Positions 1-13,000 of a stretch of 64,000 nt of DNA are shown piece after piece (within the stretch, counting starts at the first letter, position 1; each line of letters begins with the position of its first letter). The DNA is from Gigantopelta aegis. Taxonomy: Eukaryota; Mollusca; Gastropoda; Neomphalida; Peltospiridae. The position numbers and the translations under genes were made by a program. Below the pieces are notes generated by a model. The model did no database searches, had not been told where the DNA came from, and was given only the letters and a program-made list of their open reading frames with translations. Where the stretch lies: NCBI RefSeq assembly GCF_016097555.1, contig NC_054701.1:62957543-63021542 (forward strand). Direction: 5' to 3'.

Positions 1-45
1 AAACTTAGTGTCTATTTTTACGTGCTGAAACTAGGGTCTTAGCCT
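1..45 (+). mobile_element. Right end of TIR element family M1 (truncated by window edge)
   Basis: These bases match the right end of the complete M1 copy at 49982-50358: the shared text runs from AAACTTAGTGTC to the CTAGGGTCT terminal repeat, and TTAA follows at 46-49. M1 is a short non-autonomous DNA transposon with inverted ends AGGGACA(T/G)ACCCTAG. Confidence 0.75.
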
Positions 46-1152
46 TTAAGTCATCAGCCTTGTACAGGGCTCACACGACCGGGCGAAGTAGCAGACCTCA
101 ACGTGAAAAAAATGTGGGGAGTAATTAAAAAAAACTAGTTTTACGTAGACTTTTACATAATGAATAAATTCAACATACAAAACAGATGTCGAAATTATAA
201 AATAATACAGGCAAACCTGTCCTTGCAGATTTCTAATAAAATACAGATTGTAAAAGATAACTTGTTTTTGCGTATTTAATTTTTTGGATTAAAAATTCAA
301 GTCTCCCTGTTGTTAAAAACTTCGCCCTCTCTAAAGTTTGAGAGAGAAGTGAGTTCGCTCTATGATTTGGACCTCGCGTGAGGCCAGCATATAGAGATTG
401 TCCTGAGGTTGTTGCCATTGCAAAAATTAATAAAAGAAATGCCTTTAACTCATGCATCCAGCTTTACAATCAGAAAATATCATCACTGACCCAAGTTTCC
501 AATGACAAACATTTTATATATAATTTTGAACCTACATTTTTCAACATCAAATTGTATGAAAATAACTGACGTAACACACTTGTAGTAGTGTAATATTTTA
601 GGGAATATCTTAGTGAGTCTAATTACACAGCAAAATAAAATGTACAGTACTTAATTAATTAATTAGTTTTACTCAATAAGCAATCCCATCCATCATCTTC
701 AAAGTCTGTATCATCATTTACTTTTGGCGAATACTTTGTTGCACCAGTTGTGAAGCATTTGCTGGAATAAGAAATAGCCTAATTGGCCCACTAAAATAAA
801 AATTTCACAATTTCACAATTTTTGATGACTCCCCAGAAAATCATAGTACCCTGTTTCAGAAATATCCAATTATTTAAATTAAAAAATAAATTAATAAAAC
901 TTCAAAATTTCCTAAACATTCTCTCTATTAGCTTGTGGAGAATGCCCCAGAGGATCACTGTGATTTCAAAATAATCCAATCAAAACTAGGAGAAGAAAAA
1001 ACATTGATAGACAACCGACGGACAGACATTTTTAAATGTGAAGGTTGAATCATGATCTGAAACCACATCCACAGTCTACTATACAATATTTTGTACATTT
1101 GAAAAATAGTGTTGTTGCTCTTGTGTTTTATTTTTGTTTCTTTTATTTGTAG

Positions 1153-3058
1153 GCCCAGCAGTAGACCTTTTCCGGTTGCCATTTTATGAAAAATTAAGAG
1201 ATGGTTTGAAACCAAATGGAGTGGTCTGTTGTCAAGGTTGATATTAAACTAGGGTTTTTTCCCCGATATTCAATGTATTTTATACCTCATTTAATTTTTT
1301 TTAATTGTTTTTAGGTGGGGGGGGGGCATACATTTTTAATAATATGTTTTGACCATGTTATGAGGTGTCCTCAGATGACTATACATTAATTCTTAAACAT
1401 TATTAACTGATAATTTTTCCTTTAGGTCATCTTCTAATAATTCTAAAAATATATATATTTTTAATTCTATACTGGTGGGGCAGAACGATGCGAGGTCGGT
1501 CTGGGATCGATCCCCGTCGGTGGGCCCATTGGGCTATTTCTCGTTCCAGCCAGTGCACCACGACTGGTATATCAAAGGCCGTGGTATGTGTTATCTTGTA
1601 TGTGGGATAGTGCATATAAATTACACCTTGCTGCTAATCTAAAAAGTAGCCCATGACGTAGCGACAGTGGGTTTCCTCTCTCAATATCTGTGTGGTCCTT
1701 AACCATATGTCTGACGCCATATAACCGTAAATAAAATGTGTTGAGTGTGTCGTTAAATAAAGCATTTCCTTTCCTTTCTATACTGGTAGATAAATTAAAT
1801 TATTTTGTTTTAATCTTTTTATGGGCATATGGTAGAAGGTATATTTGAAGGTTGAAGGTATTATCTTGTGGGATAGTGCATATTTTGTATTTTGAAGGTA
1901 TATTTTTTACATTTCAAAGAAAAAGTTAATAAATAATTTGGCAAGAAGCTACGATTATGCTACAGCGTTCAAAATAAACACTTGTCCGTTTGTCCTGACA
2001 AGTGAAAACTGCTCGGACAAGCAAAATATACCTTGGTGGTTATCCAGTGGACAAATAAAAATGTTCAATGACCAATCAAGAACATTGTCCTTGCACTTGA
2101 ATAAAACAAATAATTTCTTTGGACAAATGAAATTATAGGTGGACAAGTAGATTAGTAGATGTACTTGTCCGATGAACTAGTGAAATGTTCTGCTCATTTC
2201 CATCACTGTGCTACTTTAAGATTGCATCTTTAATGATTTGCTTAAGAAGATTGTCCTGAGTTTGTTGAAATTGTAACTTGTTTCTACCCAACAGAGCCTT
2301 TCTAACTGCCAAAATTACATGTTAAATACATCGTCTTATTTAGAATATCAGTCTCCATTATTTTATTCAATGTGTTTGTGATTGTCTTAAAGTTTTCAGT
2401 AGCCCAAACTGACTAATTTCATACATACAAAAACATATTATTTTATTAATAACTTATTATAAGTAAAATAAGATTTGATCAACTCCTTACTTAGCAAATA
2501 GTATGATAGTCAGAAACATTCGTATATAGACACTGATATTCTAAACAAGAAAAAATTATTTAATATGGAAATTTATCTTTTACATTTTCATTTCAATTTA
2601 TTTTTGTGCTTGTGTCCAATTAAGGTTCAAGCACGCTGTCCTGGGCACACACATCAGCTGTCTGAGCTGTCTGTCCAGAATAGTGGGTTAGTTGTTAGTT
2701 GGTTAGTGGTTAGTGAGAGAGAAGAGGGTGTAGTGGCCTTACACCTACCCATTGAGCCCTTAAGAACTAATTACTCTGGGTTGGAGCCAGTACCGGGTTG
2801 CAAACCCTGTACCAACCAAGGCTAGTAATTTAAACTAATTTTAGTCATTACAAAAATATTAGTTAGTCTAAAACACCTTACACTGGCAGCAAACTCGTAT
2901 CTCATTTTTCAGGACTGACTTTGTGGTTTGACCTGCCTACAATTAAAGATATGGTTACCACCTCTAAGATGGTCTTTCCAAGTGATGCATATGCGCTGGG
3001 AAATACCCCCAGCTTTATAGGGGGTTCTACAGGTTATCTTCTCTGTGCAAAAGAACCT
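1153..3058 (+). CDS. Spermidine synthase-like gene, two C-terminal-half exons
   Basis: Two exons with clean AG/GT borders and compatible phases lie at 1153-1236 and 2913-3058. They encode a segment beginning PAVDLFRLPFYEKLRDGLKP, ending NGVVCCQG, then continuing LTLWFDLPTIKDMV and closing GYLLCAKEP. In animal spermidine synthase (aminopropyltransferase; putrescine plus decarboxylated S-adenosylmethionine gives spermidine, cytosolic) the matching stretch is GPAESLF...DGVLCCQGE...GFMLCSKNP, so order and spacing fit. The match is clear but divergent, so this may be a paralogue. Exons for the N-terminal half and the DSSDP stretch are not seen upstream and may lie outside the window. The intron holds a SINE A and a SINE E. 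Confidence 0.75.
1474..1776 (+). mobile_element. SINE A copy, 5' shortened
   Basis: tRNA-related SINE. The box-B-like GGGATCGATCCCC, the GGGCCCATTGGGCTATTTC block, the CCATATAACCGTAAATAAAA block and the tail GTCGTTAAATAAAGCATTTC are all present. The front of the tRNA-like head is damaged. It sits in the intron of the spermidine synthase-like gene. Confidence 0.85.
2580..2825 (-). mobile_element. SINE E copy
   Basis: This repeat recurs at 27719-27970 and, more decayed, at 37660-37860. Shared blocks are GTTCAAGCACGCTGTCCTGG, GGCCTTACACCTACCCATTG and the GGAGCC(A/G)GTACCGGG stretch. On the - strand the head resembles the tRNA-like head of SINE D (GGCTGGTAGGTAC, then a box B-like part), so E is read as a - strand SINE with a different body. 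Confidence 0.7.
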
Positions 3059-3180
3059 GTAAGTGTTTTATAGTAATTTTATTATTTAAGTTTGAATACA
3101 GGGCCGGCCCTCGCAGAAAGCAAAAATAAAAAACCTCTAAAAGAAAAATCTGTTTTTTAAGTTTAAAAGTGTCTTTTTAA

Positions 3181-3535
3181 AGGGACATACCCTAGTTTTT
3201 CAACACTAAGGCATATTTTTTACTATTAGAGCTGTTTATGATCATTGAATTCAAACTTTACAGTCTTGTATTTTATTGTTTAGCATATCCATTTCTGTAC
3301 AACCAAAGTTTTTTTGGTCATCATGGCGTTTCTAATACCACAAAATGCATGTTTTATATATTTAAAAACGCATGTGCACCTGAGAAGTAACAGTTATGGA
3401 GTCGATTTTTAGTCTTATTTTTAACGGTATTTCACCGTTTCAACTTCACAGACTCTTGTTTCACTCTCTTGTAACGTTATCCAAATGTATTACAAGTTTG
3501 TAACTTAACCAAACTTGTCTTTTTCTATTTTTACT
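3181..3535 (+). mobile_element. M1 TIR element, right end lost
   Basis: The left end is TTAA (3177-3180) followed by AGGGACATACCCTAG. The interior is alignable with the complete copy at 49982-50358 (GAGCTGTTTATGATCA, TGCACCTGAGAAGTA). Similarity fades near 3535 before the right inverted repeat. Confidence 0.75.
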
Positions 3536-3713
3536 TTAAAAGTGTCATTTTCATCTTTTCTTTCTGACCCCCAGATGTGGTACCCTGCCCCGAAAACCCC
3601 AGTGTGTAGCAACTGAATACTATGAATTTATTTGTTTAGTGTTGGACAAGTAATATTTTCATTGGTAATAATGTTTATCCAGTGGCAAAAACTACAAAAT
3701 CGATAAAGCCCCC

Positions 3714-3853
3714 GACCTATGCCAGTTCATACTGATCACACCTATGCCAGGTCATACTGATCACACCTATGGCAGTTCATACTGATCACACCTATGGCAG
3801 TTCATACTGATCACACCTATGCCAGTTCATACTGATCACACCTATGGCAGTTA
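3714..3853. repeat. Short tandem array, 27-bp unit, about 5 copies
   Basis: The unit CCTATG(C/G)CAGTTCATACTGATCACA recurs head to tail with few changes, mainly C/G alternation at one site, so the expansion looks recent. Confidence 0.9.
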
Positions 3854-3865
3854 CTGTCAGTGCAG

Positions 3866-3970
3866 GGCGGGATTTAGCTCAGTCATTTGAATGCTCACCT
3901 TGGGTGCTTACGTCGCAGGATCAAACCACCTTGGTGGATCCATTCAACTGATTGCATTTTTTTCCAACAA
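3866..3970 (+). mobile_element. tRNA-like SINE head fragment (second head type)
   Basis: GGGCGGGATTTAGCTCAGTC resembles a tRNA 5' half with an A box. It is followed by GGATCAAACCACCTTGGTGG and a (A)TTGCATTTTTTTCCAAC stretch. The same head appears inverted in the chimeric repeat at 10440-10790. It is not a tRNA gene: the box B is imperfect and no acceptor stem closes. Confidence 0.6.
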
Positions 3971-4562
3971 GTGTTATGTGCTTTATCAATTTGTAACCCT
4001 TTATCAATCATAAACACCATTTATATGTATATGTTATTATGTGGCAACATTATAGGCCTAATAGTTTCTAACATTTCTGTTCTGTGCTCGAATGTGGACA
4101 GTTTCGGCAGACTGGTAACACATTTGCATAATAATAAAAAATAATACACGGTTTAACCAAACACATTAAAATTTGGCAAATAACTAGTTACGGTAACAAA
4201 GAAAATTGTGCTAATTTTAGCTTTTTGTAAAAGTTTTATATCTTGCTTTGGTGTGTGTGTGTCGGGGGTGGGGGGGGGGGGGGCTCTGTAATATCCATTG
4301 AGTGTCATGTTTACATCTATGCTGAAGAAGATTTATGATGAAATATTAAAAGGTCCATTTGCTTCAGTTTACATTAAAAAAAGTCATAAAATTATGGGCG
4401 AAATTACTCGTTTTGCGCGAGCTCACATAGATAAATTTATACACGGAGTCAGTGTATCTAGTATACAATGTTCTACATTCAAGACTAAACCATGGCTTGT
4501 CAGTTTTAAGACAAGAAATATACTGATCAACACAATCACCAGTCACATGACCCTGTTCATTA

Positions 4563-4830
4563 CAGGGGGTAGGACATAGCTCAGTGGTACAATGCTCGCT
4601 TGATGCATGGTCAGTCTGGGATCGATCCCTGCCAGCATACCCATTTGGGCTATTTTTTTCTCCAGCCAGTGCACCATGACTGGTATATCAAAGGCCGTGG
4701 TATGTGTTATTCTGTCTGTGGGATGGTGCATATAAAAGATCCCTTGCTGCCAAATGAAAAAGAGTAGCTCATGAAGTGGCGACAGCAGGTTTCCGCTATT
4801 AATATCTGTGTGGTCTAGACCGACCTGGGC
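4563..4830 (+). mobile_element. SINE A copy, 3' truncated
   Basis: Full tRNA-like head: GGACATAGCTCAGTGGTAC (A box region) and GGGATCGATCCCTGCC (B box), then the conserved body to TCAATATCTGTGTGG-like sequence near 4810. The usual GTCGTTAAATAAA tail is missing. Confidence 0.85.
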
Positions 4831-4855
4831 CTGGGCGGCCAGCTATTGTTTGTAG

Positions 4856-5002
<147 letters not shown>

Positions 5003-5015
5003 TAACATGTTTTTT

Positions 5016-5389
5016 GTGTGTTTGTGGTGTGTGTGAGAGAGAGAGAGAGACAGAGACAGAGACACAGACAGACAGAGACACAGACAGAGACACAGACAGA
5101 GAGAGAGAGACAAACCAAGACAGGAAAAGAGAGATGGACCATAATGTACAGGACATGCAAATCTGTCCATGGCCAGTGAAAGTAAAACANNNNNNNNNNN
5201 NNNNNNNNNNNNNNNNNNNNNNNNNNNNNNNNNNNNNNNNNNNNNNNNNNNNNNNNNNNNNNNNNNNNNNNNNNNNNNNNNNNNNNNNNNNNNNNNNNNN
5301 NNNNNNNNNNNNNNNNNNNNNNNNNNNNNNNNNNNNNNNNNNNNNNNNNNNNNNNNNNNNNNNNNNNNNNNNNNNNNNNNNNNNNNNNN
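5016..5389. repeat. GA/CAGA simple repeat followed by a 200-base assembly gap
   Basis: Bases 5029-5112 are a low-complexity purine-rich run (GAGAGA, CAGACA). Bases 5190-5389 are all N, exactly 200, the usual size for a gap of unknown length. Any protein read through this interval is meaningless. Confidence 0.95.
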
Positions 5390-5653
5390 CAAGTATCGCA
5401 GTGTCAACGGAATGTTAAATGGCACCCCAGCACATTGTTTCATTACAAGTATCTTACATGTAACTTGATAATTGCAGCACTTGGATCTACAAAATGAGAG
5501 AAGAAGCCAGCTGCCACTATACGTCATATATATATATATATTATGATCATTGATTAGTAATAAGTAGTATTCTATATGCACTGCTCCAGACAAGGCAGCA
5601 CATACCTTTGATATGTCATGAATCATTGACTGGATTTGGAAAATTTCAATAAA

Positions 5654-5955
5654 GTTTGTTTTGATACAGACACCACTAAAGCACATTGATTTATTAATCA
5701 TCGCCTATTGGATGTCAAACATTTGGTAATTTTGACATATAGTCTTAGAGAGAAAACCCACATTTTTCCATTAGTAGCAAGTGATCTTTTATATGTACCA
5801 TCTCATAGACAGTATAGCACATACCATGGCCTTTGAGATACCATTCGAGGTGCACTGGATGGAACGAGAAATAGCCCAATGGGCCCACCAACGGGGATCG
5901 ATCCTAGATCGACCGCGCATCAAATGAGCACTTTACCACTGAAAAACCTGACGGA
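5654..5955 (-). mobile_element. SINE B copy
   Basis: Read on the - strand: a damaged tRNA-like head (box B GGGATCGATCC at about 5905-5915), the CAATGGGCCCA body, then the B-type 3' part (ATGTCAAAATTACC, CCAATAGGCGATGATTAA) and the tail that ends in AAACAAACTT-like sequence. B differs from A only in the 3' third. Confidence 0.8.
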
Positions 5956-6107
5956 CTGTACACTTAAGATCAATCCTGTAAATTATATTAAACATCCGAT
6001 TGCATAATGTACCACTTAAAGGAGAGGGGGGGGGGGGGTTTGCTCCTCTTGATATTACATTAAAAATATAGATTTTATAAAACTTGCTTTGTTTTTTTCT
6101 TTTTCAG

Positions 6108-6122
6108 GCTCTGGCAAATTAA
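6108..6122 (+). CDS. Possible terminal coding exon of the spermidine synthase-like gene
   Basis: A strong polypyrimidine tract and CAG at 6105-6107 precede GCTCTGGCAAATTAA, which reads A-L-A-N-stop. Human spermidine synthase ends ...FARKALNDVS, so an ALAN terminus would fit in position. An AATAAA signal lies at 6196-6201. Four residues are too few to prove this. The exon that should precede it (YYN...FVLPEF in the family) is not visible and could be in the N gap. Confidence 0.35.
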   Translation, partial: ALAN

Positions 6123-6721
6123 GCATTTGATGTTTCAAAAGCATGAGTTTGATGAAGTTTTTCTTTTGAGGAAGATCATTCTAGTGCTCTTTAATAATAA
6201 AAACGTTTAGAGAGAACTACCCTGTAAGTTTTGTCTCGGACTCTTTTCCACATGGTTTTCTGGACTTTTTTTTTTCTTTCCCACAGTGCCCGATATTGAA
6301 ATTTTTTGCATAACTTTATCATGTAGTTACGGGTCATAGTGTTTTCATCTGTTAAACTCAGGCAATATTACAGCTTTATTGTATCTGGTCTTTCTGACTT
6401 TATTTACAGCTTTATTGTATGTGTTCTTTCTGACTTTATTTCTGCAATGCTGTGAGATATTTAGCTGAAATTTTACATATAGCTTTATGTTGTTGAGTTG
6501 CCGATCAATTTGGTTCAGACTTTAGATTCAAGGACCAAAACTGTCAAAAATGGGCAAATCCCTATAAAGCTCAAAATTGATCGGCAGGGAACATTTTGTT
6601 TTCATAATTTTGGTTAGTGAGAAGTTTAAAAATTTATTAGGAACTACAAGATGTACTAATTAACTTCTTAGAATTATATAGCAATCTCTGAAAACTGCAT
6701 ACTGAATTGCAATGTGATGTA

Positions 6722-7368
6722 CAGTCAGACCTCGTTACAGTGACTGTTGTTACTACAACATTTACACCATCTGACCAAAAATTGTTGGGAATGTATGTAC
6801 ACCAATGTTATTCTGTTCATTACAATGGAATTCACACCTTCTGACACCGACAGAGCAAATTAGAACAAACGTGCACCCAACATCTTAAAAACACCTCTTT
6901 ACAACGACATTGCATAATCACAGATGCTGTAGTATGTTGGCAGTACACACAGCCATTTTGCATTCTTGATCTCGTCATGGGCCGACAATGTCCCATGATG
7001 TCGGAGTTACCGATGTTGGCTATGTAGATGTGTATTGGCTTTTGAACATAAGACTAGTCATTCAATTAAAGGATTAACTTCGAACAATCAAGTCTACTAG
7101 TTTTATGACATTTTGTGAATGCGCTTTGATTAATAATAATATACTTAGGATTTAACGATGGTCTATGATCCATCCCCGTCTGTGGGACCATTGGTACATT
7201 AAATGCCTTTGTATGTGTTATCCTGTCTGTGGGATGGTGCATATAAATAATCACTTGCTACTACTGACACCCAATAGCCAACGATTGATAAATTGATATA
7301 ACAACAATTTCGATATAACGACAAAGTGTCCCAGGGACGAACGTGGTCGTTGTAATGAGGTCCGACTG
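6722..7368. mobile_element. Pogo/Tigger-like non-autonomous element with a SINE fragment inside
   Basis: The left end CAGTCAGACCTCGTTACAG is mirrored by GTAATGAGGTCCGACTG on the right. A TA precedes the left end; the base pair after the right end is TT, so the target duplication has decayed. CAGTC...ACCTCGTTA ends are typical of the pogo branch of Tc1/mariner. A SINE fragment (7150-7290, + strand, CATCCCCGTCTGTGGG to ACCCAATAGCCAACGATTG) lies inside. No transposase is seen. Confidence 0.75.
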
Positions 7369-7554
7369 TTTATGTATGTTCCCTGCCATTGAAATGTTCA
7401 TGTTTAAAACAAGTTCATCCATTGAATTTTTTTTCTAAATAAAAAGTTTTCCCATATTTGTATTGTTGTTTTTCATAAACATTAGTTTTATTCCTACCTT
7501 TTATTTTATTTTTGGTAAAATTGGCACTTATGTACTGACCTGTATTAAAAAGTG

Positions 7555-7632
7555 CATATATAAAAGATCCCGTCATTGGTAGTAGCCAATGTGGTGGCAG
7601 CAAGTTTCCTCTCTTTCTCACTATCAACCAAA
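7555..7632 (+). mobile_element. Short SINE body fragment
   Basis: Only the AGTGCATATATAAAAGATCC block and a following TGGTGGCAGCAAGTTTCCTC stretch match the SINE bodies. The rest of 7400-8790 holds AT-rich sequence in which I see no gene or clear repeat. Confidence 0.5.
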
Positions 7633-8797
7633 TGTAGAAATGACAAATTTCACAAAAACCGTAAGCCCAGTTTTGCATGTAAACATAAATCTACGACTAA
7701 ACCACAAGTTTTATTGCTATTATAGTACAACAAACATAGTTAGAAGTACATCTGTTCCTTTTCTTCAGTCTTTAAATTGCTCCATTTTCCTGAAATGATG
7801 TAATTTTCTTCATGAAATAGATGCAAAACACATTATGCTTAACAAATTTATTACCTTTTAGGTCTGTTTTTTATAAGTAAACAAAAATTACACCAACACT
7901 CAAACTATTAAACAAAATGCATACACATTTTGAGTTTGAGTTCAATAATATAACATCAAATTCCTCAAAATATATTGGATAATTTTGTTAACAAATACCT
8001 ATGCAAGGTATTACTGGGGTTTTTTTGTCCACTGTTTGGATATTTCGGGTGGTTCGGGTGGTTTTACCCTGAAATCATTTCGAAGCCTGTTTTGCAAAGG
8101 GAAACCACTCGTAGCGCCTTATTATCTTGTGGATTTTAAACGTTTATGAAAACAAAATTGAACACCCGCAGTCAAACAAAAATGTTTGTTGTGTTGTACT
8201 AACTTGTAGAGCCTGTAAAAAAGTATGTCAAGTTATTACTTAAAACATGTTTGTGATAATTAGCACAAGTTCTAACACGGTAACGGATTACGCAATGCTA
8301 TATTCTAGAATTCGCTTTTAATATGCAAAAAACTAAAATTTAGCACATTGTTTGGCCAAACGTGCTCGAGAAATCTTCAAATAAACAGTAAAAATAAAAT
8401 TTACTGAATTGTGGTATTCCCATTCATAATGAATTCAAGACTTTTAAGAAATTTAATCAGAGGCGTGTTGAAGAAAATTTTGTCGCTCTCATCCGCTGCT
8501 TGTATTTTCGTACAACCAGTCAAGCAAGTCACGTGACATTTCGTACACCCCGGAAAATTCTGTATTTTCCCACTAACGACATGGTGTACTTGTGGTATGC
8601 ATTGGCTATTGACCAATCATATCGCATGGACTTTATCCAAGGTAATAAGTAAATGTATGCCCAGTGAAACTGCTATATGCAGACGTAATCTTATGATGAT
8701 TTGTGAAATTGGCCCTATATAGCCATAGTGGAAAATGTGCTGAAGTGTCATACAAATATTCCTTTCCTTTCCTCTTCTCTTTGTCTGTCTCTCTCAG

Positions 8798-9125
8798 GGA
8801 CAGGATGTAGCCCAGTGGTAAAGTGTTCGCTTGATGCGCGGTCGGTCTAGGATCGATCCCCGTCGGAGGACCCATTGGGCTATTTCTCGCTCCAGCCAGT
8901 CCTCTACAACTGGTGTAACAAAGGCCGTGGTATGTACTATCCTGTCTGTGGGATGGTGCATATAAAAGATCCCTTGCTGCTAATCGAAAAGAGTAGCCCA
9001 TGAAGTGGCGACAGTATTTTTCCTCTCTCTCAATATCTGTGTGGTCCTTAACCATATGTCCGACGCCATATAACCGTAAATAAAATGTGCTGAGTGCATC
9101 ATTAAATAAAACATTTCCTTCCTTC
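8798..9125 (+). mobile_element. SINE A copy, full length
   Basis: Best complete A copy: head GATGTAGCCCAGTGGTAAAG (A box) with GTCGGTCTAGGATCGATCCC (B box), body CCATTGGGCTATTTCTCG, AAAGATCCCTTGCTGCTAAT, 3' part CCATATAACCGTAAATAAAA and tail TTAAATAAAACATTTCCTTC. A CA dinucleotide run (9131-9152) follows. The stretch 9150-10007 is the 3' side of ARPC3 and shows no further feature. Confidence 0.9.
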
Positions 9126-10007
9126 CTCTCTCGCTCACACACACACACACACTATTTTTTGCTCTCTTAACACAATTACAAATATTAAAATTGGTCTATT
9201 TTATTAAATATTTTTCAATTCATATGCCTGATGAATTATCACATTACATGCACAATACATTGTATGAACATAATCAAAACATAAAAACTTGAAATTATAT
9301 TCTTGAAAATAAAGAAAAGAAAATGAGAATATTCAACCAAAAAAAGTTAGAATGTTTTAGAACAGACCAATTTTATTACTGTTTAATATTTAATTTTTAT
9401 TATTTTTATTACAAATCTCAAATATTATAAAGGCACTATTATATTATTAGATGTGTTCTGCATGTTTCAGCTAAAATTCATGTACTGAATGGCACATAGT
9501 TAATGTGCTGTAACCTATTTCATATCACTTTAAAATGGATATTGCATTATATACGAAGCAACAAAAGAGATGAGTAAAAAAAAAAATATCCTGTCTATAA
9601 TCCCCAGTGTAAAATGTCATATACGATATTAATTAAAACTGAAACTCTCTTCTTTTAAATACCGGTATGTTGGCTTGAAATCACATACCTGCAATTGCAC
9701 AATCTCAATGTATGTCTATTAATTTTATATTCTGACTAAAACAACACTTTTTGTTTTTAATCTTGCATTTCTTATATATATATTTGTAGTAGCTTTTCTA
9801 TTATCAGATAAAAAGCATAGTGTGAAAAAAAAAATCAATGAAAGCACATAGTTCGGCCATATATGATTATAAAGATGTATCCTGTACATTATTCATAACA
9901 TAATGTATTTTCAACAATGTGTATTGATATCATTTGTGCCTCAAGGTTGATTTTCCTTAAAATTTTGGAGAATATAAAAAATTTTCTATATTTTGTGCTT
10001 AGATCTT

Positions 10008-13000
10008 TCACTGTCCTGGTGCTGACAGACTTTTGTCCATGAATTTCCTCCTGGCGAAACACAACCACCACTGAAAAACAAAAACAATAGAAAACTATAT
10101 TCAATCAAACTTTGGTGCTTTAACCAGGTTGCTGTGTATTGCCAGCTCATAACTGAAGGTACATTAATAAAGCATATTGTGTACAAAATTCAAACTGCAG
10201 CAAAGGAATGTTTAATAACATGCCAACACCCCTTTTTTCATAGTAAGCTATTCCAGCATTTTCCACTTAAACATCGATTCCCACCTAAAATCTAGAGGTG
10301 TGTTTAGTTTAGGAACCACCAGGCCAGTGAATTTGGGATTCTGCCCCAAACACACTCACTGCTGAAGTCAAGAAGTTGTGCCCAGAATGAGTATGATTGG
10401 ACCTTAATGGGACAGAGATATGTTAATAGAAAAAGTTGTGGGTTTTTTTAACAACACCACTAGAGCACATTGATTAATTAATCATCAGCTATTGAATGTC
10501 AAACATTTGGTAACTCTGACATAGTCTTAGAGAGGAAACCTGCACGATCCCACAGACAGGATAGCACATACCACAGCCTTAATATACAAGTCGTGTGACT
10601 ATGGAAAAGTGCATATGAAAGATCCCTTGCTGCTAATGGAAATACATATCGCTGCCTTTGACCAGTTGTGGCACACTGGTTGGTTGGAACGAAAACAAAA
10701 AACCCAATCAGTTGAATGGATCCACCAAGGTGGTTCAATCCTGCAGTACAAGCACGTTTGGTGAGCACTCAACTGACGGAGGTAAATCCCACCCCCTCCC
10801 TCTATGTTAATAGTAAGGAAACAAATATTTTTTAATGGAACCTCAGCGCTTTAAAAGTACAACTATTTGGTGTCAAACATGATTATTTTGACATTATATA
10901 TGATTATTTTGACATTATGTCTTGACGGGGACAAAGAAGAAAGCCACTGACACCACATAGGTTACTCCTACCAATAAAGTAACAAGGGCTCTTTTATCCT
11001 GACATATATTGTGGGAGGAATCTGCACTACATTTTTCCATCAGCAGCATGGGTTCTTTTATCCAGGCATATTGTTGGAGGAATCTCCGCTACATTTTTTC
11101 ATTAGCAACAAGGGATCTTTCATATGCACTTTTCCATAGTCACACGACTTGTATATAAAGGCTGTGGTATGTGCTATTCTGTCTGTGGGATCGTGCATAT
11201 AAAAGATCCCTTGCTACTAATGGAAATATTTAGCAGTGTTTGCTCTCTAAGACGATGTCAAAATTACCACGTTTGACATCCAAAAGCCGATGTTTGATAA
11301 ATCAATGTGCTCTAGTGGTGCCGTTAAACTAAATACACTTTTAACCTTTTTCCTTAGTCAGGATACCACATACCATGGGGGAACTGGTTGAAACAGGGTA
11401 GAAAAAACGGTCTACCAAGTGGGTACAATCCTACAGGCACAAACACCCCAGGAGAGTGCTGTATGGACGGCTAAATCCTGTCCAGTTTATTTAAAGCCAT
11501 GTGACTGATTTACCTTGCTGGGCTTGTCTGTTGAAGGATCGAAGACTTTTTCGCACAGTCTGCTTCCAGTTTCCTGCCTCAGCTGTTGCAAGTATGCTCG
11601 CATTGTGTCTGTAATTCAAACAGCAGAACCAATATTTAATCATTTCATAATCACTTCAGGACCCCACCATTGGACATCAACAGAAATATTTTCGGGACAA
11701 TTAAAATAAAAACCCACCTAAATTTACTCCTTTTCTTCCAATTTAATAAAACAGATGTAACCATCGCTTACATGTATTTCCATGTATGAATCATTCGAAA
11801 GTGACCATAATAATGAATATATGAAGAACAAAAGGCTAGATTATGAAACATCTAAATCTGTATTTTTCTTTTTCAAACTGACAGTAATATGCCTCTAAAT
11901 AAAAAACTAAGTACAAGCTCTACCAAATTTTATTTTTCAAAGTCATCCTAAATAAAGAAACTTAGTCATAGTGGTAGTGGTGGTGGTGGTGGTGGTGGTG
12001 GTACATGAAGAGGCATATATCTCTAATCAAGAGGTGTAGTTATCAACAGTATCAAATATCAATAAAATTACCGTAATTGGTTTCATTACATCAAACAACA
12101 ATATTAAAACTGGGAAATAACTCACAGTAGTGGGGGGAAAAAGAGAAAGATATCTAAACTTGTAAACTACTGGTAATATTTTTATGATTATAAAAATGTA
12201 TATGTGTTACCTTCTTCATTTCGGTTGCGAGGTTTGACATACATGGCATTCAAGGGAAACTGTCCTTCTCCGGGAATAGGGAAGTTGGAGATTCCAAGAG
12301 TATACATTTCCTTTTCACCTTGATTTCTTGACGAGCACTGGAAATGTGTTTAAATGTCACATTAAGCACTGCAGTTCCATCAACGTGTGTAGCTATTGGG
12401 TGTCTAACATTGGATCTACTCAATGTAGGATAAACATTATATTTCAGATTACATACATACCAGTGTGCCACGAGAGCTTGTTGATTAATTAATCATTGGC
12501 TGCTGGATGTCTAGATAATCTGACATGCAGTCTTTTGAGAAGGGGTGGAACATAGCCTAATTGTAAAGCATTCGCCTGATGCACGGTTAGTTTAGGATCG
12601 ATACCCGTCAGTGGGCCCATTGGGCTATTTCTCGTTCCAGCCAGTGCACCACGACTGGTATATCAAAGGCTGTGGTACATGTATGTGCTATCCTGTCTGT
12701 AGGATGGTGCATGTAAAAGATCTCTTGCTACTAATGGAAAAATGTTAGCGGGTTTCCTCTTAAAGACTATATGTCAAAATTACCACATTTTGGACATCCA
12801 ACATCCAGTGATTAACACATCAATGTGCTTAGTGGTGGTGTTTAACAAAACAAACTTGTTTTTCTTTAGAGAAAATCTGATATATTTTTCCATTAGCAAA
12901 GGGATATTTTATACAGACTTTCCCACAAACAGGTCAGTACAATCTACAACCTTTGATATACCAGTCATGGGGCACTGGTTGGAATGGGGATAAACAGAAT

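Noticed and set aside
4298-4579. 93-aa open frame beginning MSVMFTSMLKK
   Set aside because: No recognised motif, ends in a SINE, no splice support. Considered as the missing spermidine synthase exon but shows no YYN or FVLP motif.
4563-4640. tRNA gene
   Set aside because: A and B boxes are present in this and other SINE heads, but no cloverleaf with a closed acceptor stem follows, and the same body and tail recur many times. They are SINE promoters, not tRNA genes.
8633-9148. 171-aa - strand frame
   Set aside because: Antisense of a SINE A; similar frames occur over most SINE copies.
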